Below, in pieces: positions 1 through 13,200 of a DNA stretch of 64,000 nt; the first letter of the stretch is position 1; every line of letters starts with the position of its first letter. This stretch comes from Cryptomeria japonica (Eukaryota; Streptophyta; Pinopsida; Cupressales; Cupressaceae), in NCBI RefSeq assembly GCF_030272615.1, contig NW_026729276.1:54416-118415 (forward strand), read 5' to 3'. The translations under genes were made by a program, and so were the position numbers. The notes below the pieces were generated by a model that ran no database searches, was not told where the DNA came from, and saw only the letters and a list, made by a program, of their open reading frames with translations.

Positions 1-2150
1 ATGGGGTGGGTATTGATCCCTAACCAGAGCACATGATTATGCATATGAATATGAATCTAGAACGACGAGTGGGCCTGGAACTGGATAAACTACTTATTGC
101 ACTCGATCAACATCCGGATCTTGAACATTATAACCCCCAACTATGTGTTTGCCCCAACCTATGCCCATACTCCTAGTGGTTCCGGATCAACCGATGAAGC
201 AACTCGATCCGCATATAAACAACATATTCATATGGTTTGAGCTATCGAACTAAAGAGAGATGTGGGCACGGGAATTGGAACGTAAACCAATACACAATAG
301 ATCATCGCTTGCAGCAGCTTGCACAGCGGATGAACAAGTGGTTTTAATGATAGGTACCTAGGCAGAGATAGAGAAAGCGGCATACCTTATAGTTAGAGAT
401 CTAGATCCATACCCCGCAGTGAGTGGGGAAGGCAGCAGATCCAGGTCCCTTTTACCTATCAGCAGACGCAAAATCGAGGTGGCAAAGGCACTTGGTGGAA
501 GTAGTTTACCCCATAGCAAAGGCTAAGTCTAAAGCCAGTTGACCTGGAATCTGTGGTACCAGGTGGACGGGAGTTGACCCGTAGCAGCATTTGTTGACCC
601 AAAGTAAGTTTATCCCGCCTAGTCAAAGCAGTAGATCCAGTAGTCTAACCAGCATCCAAGTTTGTTCCAACTTTTGACCCCGCCCTTCCCATTCTAGCTA
701 ATGGAGTCCCGCATCTGAGCCAGTTCGAAAGGCGACCGGGCCAAAAGCAGTAGTTTTTCCAGCCCCGTTTAACCATCATCATTGGAGGTAACAGGGGGTA
801 GAGGTAGCCGTCTTATGGCATTAGTAAGTCGAGTGCATAAATGCTATCTACCTCGGTCCACTAATTAGTAGGTTGAGCGCCGGAGACAAGTTATTTGTTT
901 CTTATGCCCATCTTCGAGAAACAAAAGGAGAAGAGCAACGCCCTTCTATTGATTGTGTGGTTAATACGTAGATAATAGCTTTAGCCACTTGTTCCCTTCC
1001 TTCTTACAGTAACTAATATTTTCTAGTGGGCGCGATTCCCTTCCCTTTTATTCGTCCCTCATTCGTCAGGGAAAGCTAGTTCGGTATTAACAACCAGATA
1101 ATAGTTGTACCTGTCGGGTCCTGGAGTGCCCGGGGCGCGCATACCCCGGGATTATCACCACCTGCACCCCACACCTCGGCACAGTGGAACGTGTAACCCG
1201 CCTGCTGCCCCATTCAACTACACTTGTTCCTGTAATCCATAGCCTAACGGAACGCAGAAGCTTGACTGGGGCAACCCATACTAAGCGGGACAGTTCGATA
1301 GCCAATTCAAGAGCCAATTGACCGAGTAAAAGCAGTTGTTCCCCCTGTTGATAATGATCCCGCGCAATTGACCTTATTGTCCGAGCAAAAGCGGGATATT
1401 CAGTTATATACGATGCATATCCAGTCCCCGATCCCGTTGACTAAGAACCAAAGCAAACAGTTGCATATACAAGAAGAACAGAGCCAATTCGAGATCCAGA
1501 GCGATCAGTTCCATATCGATAGTCCGCAGCATCCCTTAAGCAGCTAGGGTAGCACCAGCAATAGATATAGATCCCGCGCCAGCAGAAGCACCAAAAGCAA
1601 CAAAGGCAGAGACTCCAGAGGCAAAGGCAGGAGTTTCACCAGCTAAGACAGAGGCAGGCGTAGGTTACCCCGAAGAACCATAGCCCGTTCCAGATCCCGG
1701 AGATCTATACCCCGTAGTAGATTAAGTTTAAGAACCAATTGATCTTGATCCAGTTTCTCCATGAGATCCACTTTTGGAGGAGTTTGATAGCTTTATTGGA
1801 GGGACGTCCTAGCTTTTGAGCAGATATCTTTTGACAGGGTGCCCAGATTGCCGCAAGATCAACGCCAGTAGATGCAGAGTGGCTGTGGCATTTCCGAAAA
1901 GTGGTCATAATATTCACCCACCAAAGCTAGAAACCCAGAATGCCTTCAAAGCTAACAGGGGGCGGGGAGATTTGAGAGTTCACCACATTATGCTACCCTC
2001 CCATTCCCAAACCTTCCAATTGAAAAGTTGTCCAAGCTTTTCTAGATGTGAGGCGGATGTGCTAGGATCAGCGGCGGATCAGCGGCCTCATCGATCCGCT
2101 CATCAATAATCTATTTTAGGGGCTGCACAATTCTAGTTGCGGATCAGCGG
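1..2150. other. Gene-free, degenerate simple-sequence DNA
   Basis: No gene recognised. Stretches at about 400-780 and 1430-1780 are cryptically simple, rich in GATCCAGTAG and GCACCAGCAG-type trinucleotide-phased words. A and B repeats are absent before 2188. Confidence 0.6.
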
Positions 2151-2187
2151 CGGATCAGAGGATCTTAGGTAGGGGCAGGCCTCCCAC

Positions 2188-2238
2188 CCCCTCGCGAATA
2201 GTAGGGCAACGGCCCATAGCCCTACTATTCGCGAGGGG
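2188..2238. repeat. A-family hairpin, 20-bp perfect arms
   Basis: CCCCTCGCGAATAGTAGGGC (2188-2207) and GCCCTACTATTCGCGAGGGG (2219-2238) are exact reverse complements around AACGGCCCATA. The spacer holds the AACGGC motif that also precedes CATCTACC in another dispersed repeat. Confidence 0.93.
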
Positions 2239-5200
2239 TAGGGGCCTCCGACTATGAACTATAGCTGGGAGGGTGGGAAGGATTATATACGCCTGTGGGG
2301 TTGGGTGGGGGGCATAGTCGGGTGGGTGAGAAGATGCTATAGCAGGCATGTTACGTATAGAATCTGGCCCCTTAGAATAGTAGGGCCCTACGGCTATTAT
2401 AGTACCCTTTTTTTTCTTTACATAACGGTCGACCATTGGATCATTCAAAACAATAGTAGTAGTAGTTGCGGAGAAGATCATTTGGGAAAGCTGTTCAAAC
2501 CAATTGTATATATATATATTATTAGCTACTCATCGAAATCCGAATTTAGGTTGCCGCTTTTTGGCACAATTCTCTTAGGGCTTCCCAGATTTTGGATAGT
2601 TGCTAGAATGACGCTAGAATAAGGCGCCCATTGTTTCTTGCCGGCCCTATAGTTTCGAGCAGGCCTCTGAAACACAATAATATGCAACTGCCGGGTGATT
2701 TCTTTAGAAGGAGGGAACCCTACCTTGCCAACTATAGCCGATGCCACTGATCCCGATGAACTCCCCGAATCCATCTCCTGCTGGTCCAAAGTTCCTTGAT
2801 GGAGGAAGAACCTACTCCCACCAGATAGTTCCATAGGGGCTTTTGGGTGGGAAGAAGAAGTACCCGATCACCAACTCTCACAGCGTTTCATCGAATGGGA
2901 TAGGATAGATAGGCATTCATCTCAAACCTTCCTCCCTTCATTTGGGGCCCCACCCTTCATTCATTGATTAATGCCATCCGGAATCAAGCTATCAGTAATC
3001 AGCAAGTATGGTTTGGAGACCCGCCGGACATTTTTGACCAGGTTTCCCTCCTTTCAATCGTCAATCCGTATATAAGAGAATGCCCTCTATTGAATTCGAT
3101 CAGTGGCATCCACCCCAGTCAAGCTTTATGACCAATAATCCATCCGGAATCAAGACTAAGAGTAATGGCTCCATTCCCAACCCTACTGCGGCGGCACATT
3201 CCCTGCTTTCCTCCAGTGCCCGCTTTCCAGGGATATACAAGCGACCTTCCATGTCCGGCAATAATCCGACCAATGAGAATGACTATCTCTATCGCGGCGA
3301 TAACTCCCAACATTATTCTATGTTCTATCTTCCACCTCCATCCGAATGTGAAGAGAGGCTGGGTGAGGCCCAACAATCCGAGATCGATTCGCCCCTGCCA
3401 AATAGTAGGGCAATTCAACGGCCCTTAGAATAGTAGGGGCCCGGGGACCTCCAACGGCATCTACCTCCACGGCTAATTGAGCCCGGAACGCACTAGTAGG
3501 GGCCCGGGTGAAAAGCAGGGTGGGGACCATGGAACTATTGCTTCCCACCCACCCTAGTTTCCCTCCCCCCCGCCCTACAATTCTATGGCCCCTACTATTC
3601 TAATGGGGTGGGTGGGAACTATAGTACGGCTATAGATTGGGGTGGGTGGGAAGAAGTAGTTCGAACTAGAATTCCCCCCCACCAACGGCTATCCTCCCAC
3701 CCACCCCCAGTAGTTGCGGGGTGGGTGGGCCCCTACTATATCCTCCCATCCGGAACTCTAGTTTCCGGTCTTAAAATAGGCCGGGCCCACCCGCCCTACT
3801 ATTCGCGAGGGGTAGTTCGAATCGCCTCAAATCTGCCCAAAAAAAGAATAGGGCGAGGGAGAGCTATCGACCGGTTACAACATCACTCGCTAGAAACCCT
3901 GCTGGTCTTGCTCGAAAGCCTGGAGAGGCAGAGGGGCTCGCTTAACTCTTAATTGGCTACTTTAGGGGTGGGCCCCTAAACGGCATCTTCCTCCCGGGGG
4001 GGCTATGGTGGAGGATATAGTTGGTGGGAGGGAATAGAACTATTCTAAAGGGGGGGGGTGGGGGGTTATATTGAAGAAAGGAAGCTGGCTGAAGGGGACT
4101 CGACTGATCCTGGCACTATCTGGATTTGGGGTACGGTTAGCACTCGTTAAGTATTAAATACACGAGTCGACCTTGGCCTTTCAGCCCTTGTGTTCTGCTG
4201 CTGCTCTGGCTTCCCCGATCGGAAAGGAAAAAACAATCGCACCTTACAGAAGCTATGGCTGCTTTCGACCCTTTGTTTCTGGCTTTTCTGCATTCCCACA
4301 TGGCCCCTACGGGGACTCGGCCTGCCCTGCCACACCTATCTTAATGCCCGGGATAATCGGTTGGTTCGAGTCCAGACATATCGGAGAAATTACGTTATTG
4401 CCTCAATCACTCTTCCCACCCACCCGGGGAACCCTATAGTTCCCACCCACCCGGGGAGGGGCGGGAGGATATAGGATAAGTCCGGGGGTTTGCCGCAACC
4501 TTTCCACCCCCCAGTCAAGATTCTAGCCCGTCATTATAGCAGGTTTATTAATTGACTGATTAATGGCAGTGGGGGGCTAAGGTTCCCCGGGAATTCTAGT
4601 TCGCGGATAGCACTTCAAACCAAAGCCAAATATGTGATGAAATAATCCGCTTATCCTTAAAAACACACCCCCAACATGGAGTAGGGGAGATGATCCTCTT
4701 AAGACGATAATTCGATTGAAAAGAAAAACAGGTCATATACTGGTTTGAATCTGATTAGTCATGGTTGGAATCTTCTTAGGGTGGAGGAATGTGACGTATA
4801 AATTCTCATTAGGGTGTTTTTTGTCTCCTCACCCCAAACAAAACATATTTTCTGGTAGTATTGAGGGTATAACGTATCTTAATTCAATTCCCACTAGCAA
4901 GAAAGCACATCGAGATCAGGGTGGGAGGGAATAGTTGAGGCGGATCCGGCGATGAAAGAATTAGTGACAGCACTAGCAGTTGCATAAGAAGACCCGGTTG
5001 ATCGAGCAAGAGCACCACTTGTAGGGACATAGGAGGTGGTTGATCACCCAGTAGCAGAGAGGGCCCTGGTATAAGTGTTTCGGCACCAGAGACGAAGGTG
5101 GCGGAGCCTAAGACCAAAACCCCGACCTTCCAAATAACGCGCCCGGTTCATTGGGAGGGAATTATTAGCTGAGGCGGTACTGAAAAAACTATTATCCGGG

Positions 5201-6582
5201 AGTCAACTATAGTTTAGTTTCCCACCCACCCTTTCTCGTGAACCGGCACCAGCGGATTTGAAGCAATTCCAGTTTCCGTGGCTCACCCCGACCCATCCGG
5301 GACCAGAAGCAGGGGTGGGGGTTGGAACGGAAACTGAGTCGAAGGAAGCACGTGGACATGGGTAACGGAAATAGAGACAGTAGCTACCCAGTTCCAATCA
5401 CAGATCCGGGATCCTGGAAGAAGTAGTGACGATCTATGAGCACATGGCGATTTCCTACCTGGAGTGGGCTCTGTCATTATGCATCACTCGTTAATACTAC
5501 TATAAGATATGGCCAGCTTTCCAAGGGGGGCAATGCTAGAACATCAGAGTCAGCTCAGCTCTTTCGAGTGCCAATTGGCCAACTTCTTCCCACCCACCCC
5601 GACTCTAGATTCCCCAAACCATCCTTCTTTGAAAGCCGGGAGAGGATCGGCATCACTAGAGAAATAGAGAAGGGGGTTTCTTTCTCTCTTTCCCGCTCGC
5701 TTTTCAATGCTGAAGAACGGCCGGGCTGGGAAGATTATTGAGAAACTAGGGCGTTGGATCTATCCGGCTACATGCCGTGACCAGCTACCGAATAACCAGA
5801 TGATTTAGGTGGATCGGATGGGAAACCGGAGTGAGGAGCTAGGTATGCACCGCGTAGGGGAATTGGCACCAACAGGCATTGGCCAATTGATCGAATATCT
5901 CCAGCAACAGATAGAGAGGGCCCCGGTACTATCGATACCATTCAGGCTCTACGGAGGTGGGCTTGATCTGGGGTTGGCTCTTCGAAGTTGAATTCTGGCG
6001 AGAAAGCAACTACCTTAGAATGGTAGGGGCCCTCCCACCCGGGGATTCTAGTGTGGGGAGCTGCCTTCGTTAAGCTGGGTCGACTCGTGTATTATAGTAG
6101 GATTAACGAGTGATGTTGTGCCATTCTCAACTTGTCATTGCCAGCCAAAAGGAAGGACGGGAGAAAGTAGCTAATCCGTATATAATGAACGACCCAAGTT
6201 CCCTAGGGAGCTGTTAGTGGTTCAGGGGTTATTTTGGATGGTCGAGCATCCGTCTCCGGCACATTCATTCTTTCTTTCCGGCAGTCGATCGAGTTTTCTC
6301 GCAAGCAATCCAATGATGTTTTCGAACTGCTGCCCCCTCAAATAGTAGGGCCCTTAGAATAGTAGGGGCCCACCTTATGCTAGCTTATTCTAGCAGGCGT
6401 CATTAATTGACTGATTAATTAACAGCATGGGGGGAGGGAATTATATGTTCGGCATCTACCTCCCCTTGCCGAATAGTAGGGCCCTGGCAACAACAATGGC
6501 ATCTACCGACTACCTATAGAATGGTAGGGGCCCGACCCATCCCGCCGGGCCCCCTCTTCCTCCCACCCGGGTAAACTATTTC

Positions 6583-6658
6583 TCCCACCAACTAGAGCCA
6601 ATAATTGGTAACTAGAATTGTCCCACCAACTAGAGCCAATAATTGGTAACTAGAATTG
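6583..6658. repeat. Exact 38-bp tandem duplication
   Basis: TCCCACCAACTAGAGCCAAT begins at 6583 and again at 6621, each followed by AATTGGTAACTAGAATTG without a mismatch. The exactness implies a recent event. CCACCAACTAGAAT fragments recur nearby to 6860. Confidence 0.93.
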
Positions 6659-8089
6659 GTTGGTGCCACCAACTAGAATTCATTTCCATTCCTCCCACCC
6701 CCTTGCCGAATAGTAGGGCCTTCTACCACCAACTAGAATATTCTCATCCTCCCATTTATCGCACCAGACCCTACTACTATTATAGTAGTTTAATTTATTG
6801 CAGCACCCCTACTAGAATTCTCCCACCCGAAGAAGATGTGCCCCACCAACTACTACTAGAATATCCTCCTGAATTCCCACCCCCTGCAATATTAGTTAGT
6901 CCTGACCCGAGAAAACTAGTTGTTCCCACCCGGGCAACCCCACCAACTACAGTAGGAGGATTACCTCGGCTATTCAATGGGTGGGTGGGAGAGATATAGG
7001 GTGGTATTGGCCTCGGGGAAGAATTCAGTCTAGGGTTAAGAATACATAATGGGATGGTAGGTTCAGGAGGATATTGTAACGACTGGAATCCCACGGCTGT
7101 GATCGTGGCGAATGGAATCCAGCGATCCCAAAACCATACACTGGAACTGACCTATAGCATACTGTTATACAGAAGCAAGTCAAAACATGCACTCACGCCC
7201 TGTACCTACTTCAATTTAAGCTCTGCAGCAGAGAAATCTCTCTCCTCCGATCCATGGCAGAGAGAGTGGGATGGCTCCCCAAGCACTAACTATTGCTGTC
7301 AGGCAAGTCTCGATCAGTTGGTCCTGTTCCTCCCGAGGACAAGCAACTAGAGGAATCCTTGCGCTGTGGTGCTATCCTCTGCAAATTTGGGTAAGTCGCC
7401 TTCTTATCCTATTAATGTTTTCAATTAATAGTTCGGAACTGCTAATGATAGAAAGGATATTGGCCGACTCGCTTATCTCTTAAGCATTGGGTGGGTTCCC
7501 CTGCCCAAACTGCACATCAACTGCCCTCCATAATGCTCCATTAGAATTCTGGCGAAGAAGAATTCTAATAATGAATATTCCAGGCGTAACCTCGACCACC
7601 AGTAACCTCGTCAGAACTCCGTCGGTTTTTAGGACAGGCACCTATCCTAATAAATCCTTGGTCATTCATGGCATTTATGGGAGGGGTACAGGCGAATAAG
7701 TTCAGGCTCCACCTAGGACTTCATCTACACTCCTACTTATTTAGATTTCTATTAAAGGAGCCCCGCGCACAGGGATTCATCATCCTAGCTCACCGTATCA
7801 CTGTATTCATGCCAGTCACGCTACTTTACCAATTGAAGTCTACTAATTAGTGATGTGTGGCCAATGACTCACCTCGTCTCGCGATCACCTTGTATCGATA
7901 GGAGGCAGCTACTGCAAAGGGATGTCTTCTCTGCCCAAAGAGAAGTGGCACCCATTTGCTGGCTACTGCCCAAGCTGGAGACATATCTCCACCGGGTGAG
8001 TCCCTATCACACGTGGGAGCTGTGGATCAATCAATCAAAGGGAGGGCTGTTCTCCTAATTAATACTTAGCTAGAGTAACTGTTGAGAAC

Positions 8090-8112
8090 AATATATATAT
8101 ATATATATATAT
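8090..8112. repeat. (TA)n microsatellite
   Basis: About eleven uninterrupted AT dinucleotides. Shorter AT runs lie at 2507-2520, 41469-41486 and 42123-42140. Confidence 0.95.
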
Positions 8113-8471
8113 TAGAATAATGAATATTCTCTACCTCCTATGATGATGATTGATCCAACGGTCAAGAGGAAAGATTGGCCGCCCTAGCCTTTATTAGAGG
8201 CTATGTTATGGATTCTAGTTGATCACACTAATTAGGCGGCGTAGAATTGGTTCTAACCTGAAACTAGAATTAACTTGAGTAAGTCACACCCCCGGAATTT
8301 TGCGTCAGGGCAGGGTAGCTGAAGGTTCTACTGAAAAAAGGGTTGGGAGCAAGCTGCATACTCAAGTGGGCCCCTTTAGAATAGTGGGCACTTACGTGGT
8401 GTTCAATGGTAGACGGGCGCACCCCGCCACCCCCCTTTGTAGAGCCCCGCGGAATGACCTCTAGTGATTAC

Positions 8472-8620
8472 CTCCCTACTCCCCTCCCGAAGGGAATAGG
8501 GAGTAATATATAGGCGACTACGACCCTTCAGTAGCATCACAATGACCGGTGCCTGCCATAAGGCTAAACATGATGTGTTTCGCTGTAGACTCTCTCCCCG
8601 TCTACCTCCGGGGAGCAGTA
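8472..8620. other. Two GC hairpins in gene-free DNA
   Basis: CTCCCTA...TAGGGAG with an inner TCCC/GGGA pair near 8472-8504, and CTCCCCG...CGGGGAG near 8594-8616. I could not connect them to an RNA gene. Confidence 0.5.
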
Positions 8621-9828
8621 ATCGACCGGGGGGACAGTTCTGTCGCCACTAGATCAGACTAATTCATTCTATTACTATATTCTAAGATCAAAGAAGTAGA
8701 ATATAGTTTTGTTCAATCACTCAGTCAAATGCTACTGCTCGGACTCGATCTCGAGATGGTAGGTGCACGGAGCCCGTTGACTCAGCATATCGAGATCAAG
8801 ATCCATACCCCGGCAACTTCGAACCAGTCCCAGCTTCCCTTCGTCCAGTTCCAGACCCCGTGGGAGAATCCGTTCCCTTATTCATGCTCTGGTTCGAGCA
8901 GATTCACCCGTTGATTCAGCAGTTGGAGTTGAATCAGATCCTCTAATACCCGGATCTTTCTATTCGACCAATACCCGGATCTCGCTATTCGAAGGGTTGG
9001 ATTGGATTAACGATCGATAATTCGGGGATTGGATTCTATTCGAAGGGTTGGATTAACGGGGATTGGATTGAATTTGAGAGATTGAGTAGGCGAAGCCAAT
9101 TACGAAGCTTAGAGTGGAGTGCTAATTACGAATTACGAAGCCGAAGAAAAGAGTGACTGGAGTGGGCGGCTCAACAAACACTACCAAACAACTACTAGCG
9201 TTGATGCTAATCCTTGATCCAACACTACTTATCACGTTATGGCCAATGTTCCAAAAAGCAGGTAAAAGCCTGTTCTCAACTCGAATAATAAACTGAATAA
9301 GAAACGGGCTCTCTCCTCAGCGTCAGAATATTAGTTGATCGATGGCTATCCCATCATCGCATCTATACGTCACATGCCTCACCCCCAACCCTCTAATGGA
9401 TTCTCAACCAACCTTCATCCTCCTACCCGCCCCGATCGATTCTAAAGATTAGAGATCGATTCTAAACTAGGAAAGGTGCCCAGTTAATCTTGCTTGTGTT
9501 CCTCCCCATCCAAACCACTGGATTCGGATCACCACCTCCGATGGAACCCGATCAAATCCTAGTTTGACAGAAGGGAGGGCATTTTGAACCTATAATAGAA
9601 TGTCGAGTCCCTAGAGCTTCCCCTACAATTCTATGGGCCTGTTGGCATGTTACGTAGATAATCTGGCAAGCTTTACAGTGGCAGTTCCGGGTGTGCATGG
9701 GGGCCCCTACAACTAATCTACCTCTTTATTAATCAGTCCCATAGAATTGTAGGGCGAGCAATAAATAACTATATCAGTTCATTAATAAACCCCTCCACTC
9801 GAGCCGGGAATGCTAGAACCCCGGCACG

Positions 9829-10219
9829 TCGATCATTCGTCTTGCTTCTACTGGGTCATATGACTGGCCCCTATCAATTCTATGGGGACCAAACTGCATA
9901 GAATAGGGCGGGGCCCCTAATAAACCCTACCTAACGTTGATCATTTGTCTGGTCTCCTTACTATGAAAGTGACCTTTCTCAATTCCCCTACCGTTGCCCT
10001 ACCTTTTCAGATCATTTGTCTGGTTGACTGACTATGAAAGTGACCGTCCCTTAATAAACCCTACAATAATCTGAAGGGGGGGGGTTGATCATTTGTCTGG
10101 TCTCCTTACTATGAAAGTGACCAAACTGCATAGAATAGGGCGGGGCCCTTAATAAACCCTACAATAATCTGAAGGGGGGGGTCGATCATTCGTCTGGTTG
10201 ACTGACTATGAAAGTGACC
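9829..10219. repeat. Clustered repeat with GATCATTTGTCTGGT ... ATGAAAGTGACC
   Basis: Five copies starting near 9831, 9939, 10010, 10088 and 10184. Most contain TACTATGAAAGTGACC or TGACTATGAAAGTGACC and are followed by AATAAACCCTAC and GAATAGGGCGGGG or poly-G. Spacing of 71-108 bp is irregular. A diverged single copy with the CCCTAATAAACC part lies at 48540-48605. Confidence 0.88.
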
Positions 10220-10232
10220 TTCGGTTGCACTC

Positions 10233-10291
10233 GATTCTATACGTAACATGCCCGGGTGGGTGGCCGGGTAGGGCATGTTACGTATAGAATC
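10233..10291. repeat. B-family hairpin
   Basis: GATTCTATACGTAACATGCC at 10233-10252 and its exact reverse complement at 10272-10291 enclose a G-rich spacer of about 19 nt that contains GGGTGGGTGG. One further CCC/GGG-type base extends the stem. This looks like the complete form of which dispersed B copies are single arms. Confidence 0.92.
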
Positions 10292-13200
10292 TGGGTGGGG
10301 GGTTATGTTCGACTCGCCGAAACAGAATCCATCCCGGCATTCCTCCCACCAACTACTCTAGTATCCTCCTATCAATCTTATTCCTCCCGCCCCATAGAAT
10401 AGTAGGGGTCGGCTGATAAGTTGGTTGCTTATTCGCCGGGTAGAGTAATGGGATGCCGGAACTCTGCTGAGAAAGAGAAGTCGTGGTTGATCCGGTAGGC
10501 GGAGGCAGGACTTCAACCTGAACCGATCAATCGGTTAGATTGGGTTGGAATTGAGAAAAACCTTCCAACAAAGCTAGCGGCACATTGATAGGGCTGCGAG
10601 AACTGGATAAACAATCTCCGGTGGGCAGAGTAGAGATACCCCAACGGATTCGATCCTAACCTAGGGCGCCTTGCTCATCTACTGACTAATCTAAGTACCC
10701 TCCCTTCCCTCCGGAGGGCCCTACTATCCACATTCTGGCTGTTTAGCCAACTCAACTATATTGGATTGCGGACCAGATAAAATGTTCAACCGGAAGCCCA
10801 TAGAATTTATAGGCAACGACTAGCAACTGGCCCCTCCCTTTCTTCTATAGTTGGCGAAGGTATTATTAAGTGAAGTTGGGTAGCCAGGTGAACATCCTTT
10901 ATCTTCAACTCCGGTGCCCCTACAATTCTATGGCAGTGAAGGCTAAAGTTCTTCTATTGACTCAACTACTAATATAGTTTGGCGAGAACAGAACTCCCAC
11001 CGGTCGAGCATTCTGCCCGGGCCACCGAGGGTCTTTCCTTCCCTCACCCCCGGATGGAGCCCCGGTGAAGGAGCATGCTTTCATTCCCCGTTAACAAATT
11101 TCTTTCTATCGGTTCAATCAGCAGGAAGGAAGGTTAATAGAACCGGTTATAGATGGTTGAAAGGAAGGCAGTTCGCTAGCCCATCTCCAGAAGGCTGATA
11201 GGGGAGGAAACGAGTATTCCAGAAAGCATGCTCGAGGGAAGATAGTTGAACTCTATTGCCTGGGGCCCCTAACCGAGACCGATGGACAACACGCACCACC
11301 TCCTAACCGGAAGGAAGGCAAAGCTCGTCTAGCTCAGTTTGAGGCTATCAATAATAGAATAATAGGGGCCACCCACCACTACAGGACGTTTTCCTGGGGC
11401 CCATCCGACCATCCTTTTTCACCTGTCCTTAACTACCTCCCAACTAGAACAATAAGGGAGAATCGAGCTAAAGAAACTAGCTTCCTATCTACGGGGGTTC
11501 AACCGGTGGGTAATTGGCCTCACTAAACTCCCTTCCTTAACTCCCTGGGGGTGATAGGATGGAGCTCCTCGTTACCGGGTATTCTATCTCTGGCCATCCT
11601 GAACCGGGGGTGTAGGCTGGGTAGGACAAGCATGGGAGGCCCCTACTATTCTATGGGCTTCAGCTGGACCATCCTTTGTTTCAACTGACCATCACCGGAT
11701 TGATGTTATCTGAACTATCTAAAAAAGGGCACTCCCCCCTACTATTCTAATGGGCGACGAAAGGAAGGTTACTCCGACGAAGGCAGCTTCTCCCACAGGG
11801 GGTCACTCTAGTGAGAAAGGCCAACCGCTATAAAGTTAGGTTCTCATCGCCCTTCAGACATTAGTAGTTTTTCCGGGGGTGAGGATAGGTCACCCATCAG
11901 GTGTTCAGTTCAGGTAATCGCTGGACTACCATCCCACCCATCCCACAATCCCTTTAGAATAGTAGGGCCCACCGGGTCATCGGGGCTCCTGATGGTTGTT
12001 TGGAAGGTTACCCGGCCACCCAGAAAGAAGGATTGTTGATTGGCCGGTTCAGGATGGAGCAGGAGAACGTCCAATTCTAGTTGTCGCGAACACGAAGCCC
12101 TACTATTCTAAAGGGAATAGGGTAGAGGGTATCCCGGTTAGGATAGTTGAATTCGAGCTCCCGGAAGGAAAGGAGCTCAGTTGACCGAGCAGAGGAATGC
12201 CAATAGATCGATAGGGCCTTTCTAGTTCTAGTCGATGCCGGATAAGAATTGGATAATCGCCTACTATTTGAAGGCCCATACGGTGGGTTGGATTGGATTG
12301 TGAAGTGAAGATTGGCCTGCCTCCCAACTAGTTGAACTCCTTGCCCTCACAATAACCCAATGGTCGACTGTGTTAGGATGGAGCATGGGGGATGTTACGT
12401 ATAGAATCTGCCCTTCTAAATTATAGGCACCATCCGGATGGAGGCCCAGTTGGATAAGTCGGAGAATCAGATCGAAGGCGGAAAAAGGGCATGCGGAAGG
12501 GGCGGCTGAAGCTAAGGCCCCCGGGTGCTCGATAATAAATTATCGCCTTTAATGCTCTTCCTTCGCGACCAGAGTGGCGCCCCCCAGTATAATAAAGCAA
12601 TATGCTCCGGAAGGCCGTTGACGATGTCTGCTTTTCAACCAGTGGCCTAAATTGTTCAATGGGCATCCCCGTGCGTGCAGAATGCCCTTTTTTATAGAAT
12701 TGGGTTCTCGGTGTTCCCTTACTATTTCTATAGGGCCGAGCGAGGATTTGGGAGAGTCCTTCCTGCAATGGTCGGGCCGCCCTGTTCACCCAGGTCCGCC
12801 TGGAATGGCTCACTCCACCAACTATACTAGCAGCCGGGGTGCTGTGGAGGTAAGGTTACAGCCAAGCATTGGCTAAGATAGTGGGCCGGGGAGGCGATAA
12901 ACAATAACTCCGGGGCAGAATCCTAACCACCCTATAGATCTTCTTAGCGCGGGCGGTGGGTCGCCATTCCTACAGTCTTCAAGCGTTATGGTGCCGAGAT
13001 CGACCTCCGGGTGAGCCCTTAATGGAATAGAAGGGATGGGCCAATGTCATGAACAGAGGTGAACGCCCCGTTCCACTTGAACGGAACGGAGGACAATATT
13101 CTTCCCGCCCTGTTCAGCTGTTTTGCGGCATGAGGGAGGATGCAGCGATATCTGACTTCGACAAGTGACTCACCTACCTACCCCCCCCATCTCATTCTAA

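Larger units (their letters stand above)
2240..9825. other. Gene-free A/B-rich spacer
   Basis: Short repeats, CCCACC tracts and AT microsatellites. Repeat density is highest at 2.1-7.0 kb and lower at 7.1-9.3 kb, where I see nothing else recognisable. The 8930-9080 stretch has small GGATTGGATT repeats. Confidence 0.6.

Noticed and set aside
4355-4385. GGTTCGAGTCC resembling a tRNA T-loop
   Set aside because: The flanking bases do not give a 7-bp acceptor stem or an anticodon arm upstream; the T stem itself is imperfect.
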